The notes beneath the pieces were generated by a model. The model worked only from the letters and a program-made list of their open reading frames with translations, did no database searches and was not told the origin of the DNA. From assembly GCF_937976295.1 (NCBI RefSeq), contig NZ_CALJRY010000044.1, forward strand, positions 1 to 22,634: a stretch of DNA of 22,634 bases, in the 5' to 3' direction. This stretch comes from an uncultured Rothia sp. (GTDB lineage: Bacteria > Actinomycetota > Actinomycetes > Actinomycetales > Micrococcaceae). Positions 1 through 6,643 of this stretch are shown here, in pieces. A program made the position numbers and the translations under genes. The stretch's first letter is position 1. Each line of letters starts with the position of its first letter.

Positions 1-1771
1 TGGTGCGGTTGGAGTACTGGCGAGCACCCAGCTGCATGAAGCCCCACGCCTCAACGGTCAGGAAGGTCAGCGGAATAACCTCAGCAGCCGAGAAGAACGC
101 ACCGAATGCCATCTGCTCGGAGGGGGTACCGACGAAGTAGGTGTGGTGCAGAGTACCGATCACACCACCGACGGAGTAGAGCACGGCGTCCATCATGATG
201 ATGGAGATTGCGATGCGCTCGCGGACCACGCCGAGCAGCACGAAGATGTACGCCACCATGACGGTGGTGAACAGTTCGAGGAAGTCCTCCACCCAGAGGT
301 GAACCACCCAGAATCGCCAGAATTCGGCGACGGTCACGTGAGTACGCTGACCTGCAAGCAGGCCGACCGCGTAGAACATGGGGATGGCGAGGCCGGAGAA
401 GAGGAACAGCCACGGCAGGGAGGTCTTCTTCGAGCCCTTCAGGCGAGCGGAGAGGGTACGCCAGACGATGACGATCCAGATGAACATACCCGCGATGAGC
501 AGGATCTGGAAGAATCGCGGCAGATCCAGGAACTCCCACTGCTGCGAGAAGAAGCCGGTGAGTTCCTTGGGGACGAGGCCCTTCTGAGAGAACCATTCGT
601 TCAGCAGCGAGCCGAGGACCACGAAGACCACAGCGCCGATGAGAACGTAGGTGAGCAGGCCCTGCTTCTTGGGTTCGCGGCGGGTAATCAGCGGGGCGAT
701 GAAGATACCGCCCGCCAGGAACGCACCTGCGGTCCAGAAGAGGGAGAGCTGAAGGTGCCAGGTTCGAGATACCGTGTAGGGCAGAATCTGACCCATGTCG
801 ATACCGAAGAAGCCGGTGAGTTCTTCACGGTAATGCTCGGTGAGTGCACCCACCAGAGCCTGCAGCAGGAACAGCACCAGGATCGTTGCGAAGAGCAGGC
901 AGGCTGCCTTCTGCGAGGGGGTCAGGCGAACTTCGTCGGGCTGACGGAAGTCGAGGACGGGTGCCTCTTCCGCGTGCCAGCCGATAGATCGGGACCAGCG
1001 GCCGTAGATGGCGAACATCAGACCGGTACCACCGATGAGGGCAATCAGGGAGAGCGCCGACCAGACCATCAGATCCGCGGTGGGCTTGTTGTCCACGTTG
1101 GGTTCGGAAGGCCAGTTGTTGGTGTAGGAGTAGGGCTGGTCGGGGCGGTCTGCCGCCGATGCCCATGCGGTCCAGCCGAAGAATGCGACGAGGTCGCGCA
1201 GTTCCTCTTCGTTCTGAATGGCGTTGGGGAACAGACCCTGCGAGGTGTCACCCCTCATCAGGGTGTCGCGGTAGTGGTCGAGCATGAGCTGGTAGCCCTT
1301 GGTCTGACCAGCGGACCAGGTGATGGTATTAGTCTGCTCGTCGTACTTGTTCTCCTTGCGCCACTCGTTCTTGACGAGTTCGCGGGGGTCCTGCTTGCCC
1401 TGCTCACGGTACTCCTTGATGGCAGCATCGGTGGTCAGGCGCAGGTATTCTGCAGTGTAGTCGGGGCCGAGGTAGGCGCCGTGGCCGAGCACGGATCCGT
1501 ACTGCTGCAGGCCGCGTCCCTGGAACAGTTCCTGACCGCGCAGAATCTGTTCTTGGGTCGCGATGACTTTGCCGTCATTGCCGACGATTTTGTCGGGGAG
1601 CGGCATGGAGAGTGCGTAGGTGCGCATTGCAAGGACTGCCATGATGGTGAAGCCCAGGAGCATCACAAACGCAACAGCCTGTACCCAGCCTTTTCCGGCA
1701 TAGGCACCGACCGTGTCTGAGCGGCGGGCAATCTTTGCTGCCTGCGCACGCGAGACGGGTTTTGTAGCCAT
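1..1771 (-). CDS. norZ: Quinol-dependent nitric oxide reductase (qNOR), C-terminus beyond the window
   Basis: This integral membrane enzyme of the heme-copper oxidase superfamily reduces two NO to N2O with electrons from the quinol pool. About 590 codons are visible from ATG at 1771 and the frame is still open at base 1; qNORs are usually about 760-790 residues, so the C-terminal part is missing. Residues 1-50 hold a basic start and a first membrane helix, followed by an extracytoplasmic domain to about 235, as in single-chain qNOR with its fused NorC-like part. Visible ligand positions are H339 in RTWHLQLS (low-spin heme), H491 and E495 in HLWVED, and H542-H543 in GTLHHTYF (FeB ligands). A GGAG ribosome-binding site lies about 10 bases upstream. 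The long upstream region holds operator-like palindromes. No accessory nor gene is in view, as expected for the one-subunit type. Family assignment is firm; physiological role (detoxification or denitrification) is open. Confidence 0.93.
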   Translation of the reverse strand, partial: MATKPVSRAQAAKIARRSDTVGAYAGKGWVQAVAFVMLLGFTIMAVLAMRTYALSMPLPDKIVGNDGKVIATQEQILRGQELFQGRGLQQYGSVLGHGAYLGPDYTAEYLRLTTDAAIKEYREQGKQDPRELVKNEWRKENKYDEQTNTITWSAGQTKGYQLMLDHYRDTLMRGDTSQGLFPNAIQNEEELRDLVAFFGWTAWASAADRPDQPYSYTNNWPSEPNVDNKPTADLMVWSALSLIALIGGTGLMFAIYGRWSRSIGWHAEEAPVLDFRQPDEVRLTPSQKAACLLFATILVLFLLQALVGALTEHYREELTGFFGIDMGQILPYTVSRTWHLQLSLFWTAGAFLAGGIFIAPLITRREPKKQGLLTYVLIGAVVFVVLGSLLNEWFSQKGLVPKELTGFFSQQWEFLDLPRFFQILLIAGMFIWIVIVWRTLSARLKGSKKTSLPWLFLFSGLAIPMFYAVGLLAGQRTHVTVAEFWRFWVVHLWVEDFLELFTTVMVAYIFVLLGVVRERIAISIIMMDAVLYSVGGVIGTLHHTYFVGTPSEQMAFGAFFSAAEVIPLTFLTVEAWGFMQLGARQYSNRT

Positions 1772-1903
1772 AGTGTATGTCTCCAGTGTGCGTGGAATTT
1801 GTATGTGGAGTGGCTCCGACGCACATCCGCTGGAGGGGCGGCTCACTATGTTCGGGGTGAATCGTCCTTGAGGGAGGTGCGACAGCCCACCCTGCTATCA
1901 TTT

Positions 1904-1920
1904 TTGCATATTAAATGCGT
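1904..1920. promoter_or_regulatory. NsrR-like operator upstream of norZ
   Basis: The sequence TTGCATATTAAATGCGT has arms GCAT and ATGC separated by 5 bases. This matches the remembered NsrR pattern ATGYATTTTAAATRCAT at about 14 of 17 positions. NsrR is an iron-sulfur Rrf2 repressor of NO detoxification genes in several phyla, though the characterised Streptomyces sites look different. It sits about 130 bases upstream of the norZ start in an AT-rich patch. Function is inferred. Confidence 0.4.
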
Positions 1921-1936
1921 ATTTACGAAACTTTGC

Positions 1937-1960
1937 TGACGTAGCGTCACAATGTGACGC
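1937..1960. promoter_or_regulatory. Cluster of three TGACG half-sites, including a perfect palindrome
   Basis: GCGTCACAATGTGACGC (1944-1960) is a perfect inverted repeat with 8-base arms and one central base. A further TGACG at 1937-1941 forms a second inverted pair with CGTCA at 1945-1949. Three half-sites within 24 bases, about 175 bases upstream of norZ and next to the NsrR-like site, suggest a transcription factor target. The half-site TGTGAC resembles CRP/FNR halves, but in outward orientation, so I do not name the factor. Confidence 0.4.
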
Positions 1961-2274
1961 GGCTAATTTGCCGGAACATCTGCAATCACAGGGCGGAAAA
2001 CCTGAAATATTACGTTGAGGTTGAATCCTTAGCTTCCGCGCCGTCTCCCCGCCTGTAACGGTGAGTGTCAAGAGGGAGAAGGCTCCGAGGCAGAATCTGC
2101 GTAGGCTCACTCAACCGGGCTTCTACTCGGGCTCCTACCGGGGCACTCGTCGGAACCACTGCTCTCGCCGAAATCATGAGCGGGAGGCGCATCCCAGCAT
2201 ATGGAAGGGGAGCGCGGCGCCCCTCACGTTCCTACACCCGGGTGTGGAATAATAAAACCCGGTACTACTAAACA

Positions 2275-2315
2275 CAGTACAAATAAATACAGTACAAATT
2301 TTTTTCAGTACAGAT
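2275..2315 (+). repeat. Three direct repeats of CAGTACAAAT
   Basis: CAGTACAAAT occurs at 2275-2284 and 2290-2299, and CAGTACAGAT at 2306-2315, giving a 15-16 base period. The block lies in an AT-rich stretch about 120-160 bases upstream of the plsC start. GGTACTACTA just upstream (2261-2270) supplies an inverted copy of the AGTAC core. It looks like a multi-site operator or a small iteron-like cluster; its binding partner is unknown. Confidence 0.6.
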
Positions 2316-2390
2316 TCTGTGCACTCGCACGGCGCACCATCTGAAGGGGTCGCTCACCCCGCATCCACGGCGGACCGCCGCCACAGCCCG

Positions 2391-2418
2391 CAATCTATCG
2401 GCACCAATCTATCGGCAC
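2391..2418 (+). repeat. Perfect 14-base tandem duplication in the plsC leader
   Basis: CAATCTATCGGCAC is present twice without a gap at 2391-2404 and 2405-2418, ending three bases before the plsC ribosome-binding site. A perfect tandem copy can expand or contract by slippage and would change leader length without touching the coding region. Confidence 0.75.
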
Positions 2419-2433
2419 CTCAGGAGAGTTCAC

Positions 2434-3114
2434 GTGCTTCTCTACAAATCCACCCAGAAAGCAGTCACCGGAATCCTGCGCACCGTCTTCCGCGCCCGCG
2501 TGACCGGACTCGAAAACTTCCCCGCCACCGGCCCGGTGATTGTCGCCTCCAACCACCTGTCCTTCCTGGACTCCATCATTATTTCCGCCATGATGCCGCG
2601 CCGCGTGGCGTTCCTCGCCAAGGCTGAGTACGTGAACACCCCCGGCCCGCGCGGCAAGATGATGAAGGCGTTCTTCGAAGCCGTGGACATCATTCCCGTG
2701 AACCGCTCCGACCGTTCCGAATCGCTCAAGGCACTCGACATTGCCCTGGAGAAGCTGCAGGAGGGTAAGGTCTTCGGCATTTACCCCGAGGGCACCCGCT
2801 CCCGCGACGGCTACCTGTACCGCGGCAAGATTGGTGTGGCGTGGCTGGCGCACATGACCGGCGCGCCCGTGGTTCCGGTCGGTCTGATTGGTACCGACCG
2901 TCTGCAGAAGCCCGGCTCGAACATGATTTACCCGCGCCGCTTCACGATTCGTGTGGGTAAGCCGCTCTACTTTGAGAAGACCGGCGAGAAGATGACCGGC
3001 AAGCAGCGCCGCGTCACCACGGACACGATTATGGACGAGATTGCTCAGCTGTCCGGTCAGGCGCGCAAGAACGAGTACAACGTTTCGCCCTCAGCCGCAC
3101 GTGACGCAGGCTAG
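2434..3114 (+). CDS. plsC: 1-acyl-sn-glycerol-3-phosphate acyltransferase (PlsC family)
   Basis: A 226-residue acyltransferase that would transfer an acyl chain to the sn-2 position of lysophosphatidic acid at the inner face of the membrane, giving phosphatidic acid for phospholipid synthesis. The catalytic motif NHLSFLD (N40, H41, D46) and the phosphate-binding motif EGTRS (residues 119-123) are intact and in the usual order. A third conserved segment, VVPVGLIGT, follows at about 146-154. The length fits the short actinobacterial PlsC group. The GTG start at 2434 is preceded by GGAGAG at 2423-2428 with good spacing. Its own promoter is likely, since the upstream gene is divergent. The C-terminal 30 residues are basic and variable. 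Other lysophospholipid substrates cannot be excluded. Confidence 0.88.
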   Translation: MLLYKSTQKAVTGILRTVFRARVTGLENFPATGPVIVASNHLSFLDSIIISAMMPRRVAFLAKAEYVNTPGPRGKMMKAFFEAVDIIPVNRSDRSESLKALDIALEKLQEGKVFGIYPEGTRSRDGYLYRGKIGVAWLAHMTGAPVVPVGLIGTDRLQKPGSNMIYPRRFTIRVGKPLYFEKTGEKMTGKQRRVTTDTIMDEIAQLSGQARKNEYNVSPSAARDAG

Positions 3115-3143
3115 GGCACACGCCGCCTATACCGCGTAGACTT

Positions 3144-3204
3144 AAACCGCGCATTCACGCACCCACCCCGCGCTTTGGGGAGCCCGGTGTAGGATGCGCG
3201 GTTT
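3144..3204. terminator. 11-base inverted repeat between plsC and uvrC
   Basis: AAACCGCGCAT (3144-3154) and ATGCGCGGTTT (3194-3204) are perfectly complementary and enclose 39 bases that include a smaller hairpin, CCCC/GGGG at 3166-3180. It follows the plsC stop by about 30 bases, and the right arm ends in GTTTGT. It could terminate plsC transcription or act as a processing or cruciform structure; the loop is longer than in typical intrinsic terminators. Confidence 0.45.
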
Positions 3205-3301
3205 GTCGTATGTGAGCGCCCGATATGACTCCGGTAGCCCCGCAGAGAACCACACCGTAGAGAATTACCGTAAAGCCCAGTTGAGCGAGGAGAAAGTACC
3301 C

Positions 3302-5242
3302 ATGGCAGAGCCTTCCAGCTACCGCCCCGCCCCCGGCGAAATCCCCACCGACCCGGGCGTTTACCGTTTTCGCGATGCCGACGGCCGCGTCATCTACGTG
3401 GGTAAGGCGAAGAACCTGCGCAACCGCCTCAACAGCTATTTTGCGTCCCCTCAGACGCTCAGCCCGAAGACCTACGCGATGGTGCATACGGCGGCGAGTG
3501 TGGAGTGGACCGTGGTGGCGAGCGAGATGGAATCGCTGCAGCTCGAATACACCTGGATTAAGGAGTTTTCGCCGCGGTTCAATATTGCGTTCCGTGACGA
3601 TAAGTCGTACCCGTACCTGGCGATTACGGTCAATGATGTGTACCCGCGCGCGATGGTGACTCGCGGTGAGCGCCGTAAGGGCGTGCGCTATTTTGGCCCC
3701 TATTCGCAGGCGTGGGCGATTCGTGAAACCTTGGATGCGCTGCTGCGCGTGTTCCCGGTGCGCACCTGCACGAACGGCGTGTTTAACCGCGCGAAGAATA
3801 GTGGCCGCCCGTGCCTGCTTGGCTATATCGATAAGTGCGCGGCGCCGTGCGTGGGCAAGATTAGCCCCGAGGAGCACCGCGAGTTGGCGCGCGGGCTGAC
3901 CCGGTTTATGGCGGGTGGCGCTGAGAAGCATATCGCCCAGTTGACCGCGGAAATGAAAGCCGCCGCAGCCGATATGGACTTTGAGCGCGCCGCGATTCTT
4001 CGCGACGATATTGCCGCGCTGACTAAGGCGTTTGAGCGTAACGCCGTGGTGCTCGGCGCGACCGTGGACGCCGACCTGTTCGCCTACGCCGAGGACGACC
4101 TGGAGGCGTCCGTGCAGGTGTTCTTCGTGCGCGGCGGCAGGATCCGCGGCCAGCGCGGCTGGATCGTGGAGAAGGTCAACGACAGCACCGACGCGCAGCT
4201 CATTGAGCAGCTGATTGCGCAGGTGTACAGCGATATTGCGGCGAGCCTCGCCTCCCAGAAGGACGCCGAGAAGAGCCTGAACAGCTACGATATTCCGCGT
4301 TCCGTGCTCGTGCCGGTGGAGCCCGAGAATAAGGAGCAGTTGGCGTCCTGGCTGGCGGAGGTGCGCGGCGGCCCCGTGGAAATTAGCGTCCCGCAGCGCG
4401 GCGACAAGGCAGAACTCATGAAGACGGTTGCCGAGAATGCGCGCCAGTCGCTGACCCTGCACAAGAGCCGCCGTGCCGGTGATTTGACCACGCGCAGCGC
4501 CTCCCTCGTGGAGCTGCAGGAGGCGCTGGAACTGCCGGACCCGCTGCTGCGCATCGAGTGCTACGACATTTCGCATGTGCAGGGCACGAACGTGGTCGCC
4601 TCCATGGTCGTCTTTGAAGACGGCATGCCCGCGAAGAACGCCTACCGCACCTACAGCATTACCGGCGACGCCGCGCGTGACGATACCGCCAGCATGTACG
4701 ACGTCATTACGCGCCGCTTCAAGAGGCACCTGGCGCAGCAGGCGGAACGCGAAGCCGCGCCCGTGCGCTCCGGCGAGATTGACGCCTCCACGCCCGAGCC
4801 TGCGAAGTTCGCCTACCCGCCGAACCTGGTGCTCGTGGACGGCGGCCCGCCCCAGGTGGCTGCCGCCTCCGCCGCGCTGAGCGACCTGGGCATTACGGAT
4901 GTGTACGTTGCCGGCATCGCTAAGCGCCTGGAGGAACTGTGGCTACCGGACGACGACTACCCGGTCGTGCTGCCGCGCACCTCGCAGGCGCTGTACCTGG
5001 TGCAGCGCATCCGCGACGAGGCGCACCGTTTCGCTATCACCTTCCACCGTTCTAAGCGCGGTAAGGCGATGGTCGCCTCCGCCCTGGATGAGGTGCCCGG
5101 TCTGGGCGAGGTGAAGCGCGCCGCGCTGATTAAGCACTTCGGGTCGGTGGCTCAGATTAAGCAGGCGAGCGCCGAGGAGTTGACGGCGGTGCCGGGTATT
5201 GGTCCGGCGTTGGCTCAGAAGATTCTGGCGGCGCTGACCTAA
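3302..5242 (+). CDS. uvrC: Excinuclease ABC subunit C (UvrC)
   Basis: UvrC is the dual-incision nuclease of nucleotide excision repair, cutting on both sides of a lesion held by UvrB. The 646-residue protein shows a GIY-YIG domain (GVY at 19-21, IYVGKAKNLRNRL at 31-43, catalytic glutamate E82), four cysteines C156, C171, C179 and C183 in the spacing of the UvrC iron-sulfur cluster, a UVR motif at about 208-242 for UvrB contact, an RNase H-like nuclease domain (D422 and H425 in YDISH, D513 in LVDGG), and two C-terminal helix-hairpin-helix motifs (about 598-646). An in-frame ATG exists at 3194, but ATG 3302 has GAGGAG at 3287-3292 and gives the family's normal N-terminus, so I use it. The rapZ-yvcK-whiA genes that often follow uvrC in Actinobacteria are absent. 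Confidence 0.95.
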   Translation: MAEPSSYRPAPGEIPTDPGVYRFRDADGRVIYVGKAKNLRNRLNSYFASPQTLSPKTYAMVHTAASVEWTVVASEMESLQLEYTWIKEFSPRFNIAFRDDKSYPYLAITVNDVYPRAMVTRGERRKGVRYFGPYSQAWAIRETLDALLRVFPVRTCTNGVFNRAKNSGRPCLLGYIDKCAAPCVGKISPEEHRELARGLTRFMAGGAEKHIAQLTAEMKAAAADMDFERAAILRDDIAALTKAFERNAVVLGATVDADLFAYAEDDLEASVQVFFVRGGRIRGQRGWIVEKVNDSTDAQLIEQLIAQVYSDIAASLASQKDAEKSLNSYDIPRSVLVPVEPENKEQLASWLAEVRGGPVEISVPQRGDKAELMKTVAENARQSLTLHKSRRAGDLTTRSASLVELQEALELPDPLLRIECYDISHVQGTNVVASMVVFEDGMPAKNAYRTYSITGDAARDDTASMYDVITRRFKRHLAQQAEREAAPVRSGEIDASTPEPAKFAYPPNLVLVDGGPPQVAAASAALSDLGITDVYVAGIAKRLEELWLPDDDYPVVLPRTSQALYLVQRIRDEAHRFAITFHRSKRGKAMVASALDEVPGLGEVKRAALIKHFGSVAQIKQASAEELTAVPGIGPALAQKILAALT

Positions 5243-5258
5243 GCATCTGGTGGCGCCG

Positions 5259-5282
5259 CGTGAAGAAGCCCGTGAAGAAGCC
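5259..5282 (+). repeat. Perfect 12-base tandem duplication after uvrC
   Basis: CGTGAAGAAGCC occurs twice back to back at 5259-5270 and 5271-5282, just after the uvrC stop. It is probably a slippage product in non-coding DNA. GC-rich stem-like sequence follows (5281-5308), but I see no convincing intrinsic terminator here. Confidence 0.6.
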
Positions 5283-5329
5283 GCCCGGCGGGTGGCTGCG
5301 CCCCGCCTCGTAATAGCGCTTAACAAACG

Positions 5330-5338
5330 TGTCATAAT
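5330..5338 (+). promoter_or_regulatory. Possible extended -10 promoter of metK
   Basis: TGTCATAAT contains the -10-like hexamer CATAAT (5 of 6 to TATAAT) preceded by a TGN extension. No good -35 element is found at 16-18 bases. The predicted leader would be about 60 bases and includes the hairpin GCGCGC (5363-5368) / GCGCGC (5376-5381). No SAM riboswitch pattern is recognisable. Confidence 0.35.
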
Positions 5339-5404
5339 TGAAGGAAACCGTCATCATTACGAGCGCGCTATCTTCGCGCGCCCTCAACCAGTAGAGTGGA
5401 AACC

Positions 5405-6610
5405 GTGAGTAATAACCATCTGCGCCTATTCACCAGCGAGTCGGTGACTGAAGGCCACCCCGATAAGATTTGTGACCAGATTTCTGACGCCATCCTTGAC
5501 GGCATCATCGCCCAGGATCCCGCAGCGAACGTTGCTGTGGAGACCATGGTAACCACCGGTCAGGTGCATGTTGCCGGTGAGGTGACCACCTCCAGCTACG
5601 TCGAAATCCCCTCCATCGTGCGCGAGACCATTCTGGGTATCGGCTACGATTCCTCTACCCGCGGTTTCGACGGTGAGTTCTGCGGCGTGTCCGTGTCCAT
5701 TGGCGAACAGTCCCCGGACATTAACGCCGGCGTGTACGAGTCCCTTGAGGTTCGTCAGGGTATCGCTGCTGACGAGTACGACCGCCAGGGTGCGGGCGAC
5801 CAGGGCATCATGTTCGGTTACGCTTCCAACGAGACGAACGTGCTGATGCCCGCCCCGATTTGGCTGGCGCACCGCCTCTCTGAGCGTCTGACCAAGGTCC
5901 GTAAGGACGGCCTGCTGACCGAGCTGCGCCCCGACGGCAAGACTCAGGTGACCCTCGGCTACGATTCGAACAACGTCCCCGTCTCCGTGGACACCGTGGT
6001 TGTTTCGAGCCAGCACACCGCAAGCTACGATTTGGCTGACCTGCGTGCAGACATTGAGAAGCACGTGATCGCACCGGTCCTGGGCAGCGTCGAGCTGGAT
6101 TCTTCCAACGCTAAGTTCATTGTGAACCCCGCTGGCCGCTTCGTTCAGGGTGGCCCCGTGGGTGATGCGGGTCTGACCGGCCGCAAGATTATTGTGGACA
6201 CCTACGGCGGTTCGGCTCGTCACGGTGGTGGCGCGTTCTCCGGTAAGGACCCGTCGAAGGTGGACCGTTCCGCAGCGTACGCAATGCGTTGGGTTGCGAA
6301 GAACATTGTGGGTGCCGGTCTGGCTGACCGCGCCGAGGTTCAGGTTGCGTACGCTATCGGCCAGGCAGCGCCGGTCGGTCTGTACGTTGAAACCTTCGGC
6401 ACCGAGAAGGTCGACCCGATCAAGATTGAGAAGGCTGTGCGTGAGGTCTTCGACCTGCGCCCGCTGGCAATCATTAACGAACTGGATCTGCGCCGCCCGA
6501 TCTACAAGAAGACCGCAGCTCACGGCCACTTCGGTCGTACCGAGCCGGAATTCACCTGGGAGCGCCTGAACCGCGTGGATGCGCTGCGTTCGGCAGTGTC
6601 CTCTTCCTAA
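5405..6610 (+). CDS. metK: S-adenosylmethionine synthetase (methionine adenosyltransferase)
   Basis: This cytoplasmic enzyme makes S-adenosylmethionine from methionine and ATP, supplying methyl groups to the cell. The 401-residue product has all the family landmarks: ESVTEGHPDK at 12-21 (ATP site), GAGDQGIMFGYA around D132, the signature HGGGAFSGKD at 273-282, and a complete C-terminus. Two in-frame GTG codons are possible, at 5396 and 5405. The second is preferred because GTGGA lies at suitable spacing just upstream and the product then begins MSNNHLRLFTSE, matching the usual short N-terminus. It sits 160 bases after uvrC and 33 bases before priA. metK-priA pairing is common in Actinobacteria, so the two are probably co-transcribed. 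Confidence 0.96.
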   Translation: MSNNHLRLFTSESVTEGHPDKICDQISDAILDGIIAQDPAANVAVETMVTTGQVHVAGEVTTSSYVEIPSIVRETILGIGYDSSTRGFDGEFCGVSVSIGEQSPDINAGVYESLEVRQGIAADEYDRQGAGDQGIMFGYASNETNVLMPAPIWLAHRLSERLTKVRKDGLLTELRPDGKTQVTLGYDSNNVPVSVDTVVVSSQHTASYDLADLRADIEKHVIAPVLGSVELDSSNAKFIVNPAGRFVQGGPVGDAGLTGRKIIVDTYGGSARHGGGAFSGKDPSKVDRSAAYAMRWVAKNIVGAGLADRAEVQVAYAIGQAAPVGLYVETFGTEKVDPIKIEKAVREVFDLRPLAIINELDLRRPIYKKTAAHGHFGRTEPEFTWERLNRVDALRSAVSSS

Positions 6611-6643
6611 TCTCTGTCAGGGTAGAGGAGCACGCTGATTCGG

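Larger units (their letters stand above)
1961..2433. other. Long intergenic region between divergent norZ and plsC
   Basis: I find no convincing gene here. Open frames exist on both strands but lack ribosome-binding sites and recognisable protein sequence. Features seen are two near-identical 11-base direct repeats, CGGGCTTCTAC (2117-2127) and CGGGCTCCTAC (2128-2138); the 12-base palindrome ACACCCGGGTGT at 2234-2245; a run of AT-rich repeats at 2275-2315; small hairpins at 2346-2360 (GGGGT/ACCCC) and 2368-2380 (CGGCGG/CCGCCG); and a tandem duplication next to the plsC start. The 2040-2220 part is GC-rich and could form RNA structure, but it matched no riboswitch class that I know. Confidence 0.5.

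Noticed and set aside
143..1720. 525-codon plus-strand frame opposite norZ
   Set aside because: Asp/Glu/His/Gly-rich shadow of the membrane protein gene on the other strand; the minus frame has all qNOR ligands.
1898..2110. Minus-strand 70-codon frame with a signal-like start (SLRRFCLGAFSLLTLTV)
   Set aside because: It runs through the operator-like palindromes upstream of norZ, lacks a ribosome-binding site, and shows no conserved sequence.
2040..2220. Possible riboswitch in the norZ-plsC spacer
   Set aside because: GC-rich and foldable, but I could match no core of the M-box, SAM, cobalamin, guanidine or manganese classes on either strand.
2061..2271. Short plus-strand frames of 63 and 68 codons before plsC
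   Set aside because: No ribosome-binding site, unnatural composition (Arg/Ser/His-rich), and they overlap each other in two frames.
5243..5404. SAM riboswitch before metK
   Set aside because: The leader is too short and lacks the conserved SAM core; only a small GCGCGC hairpin is present.
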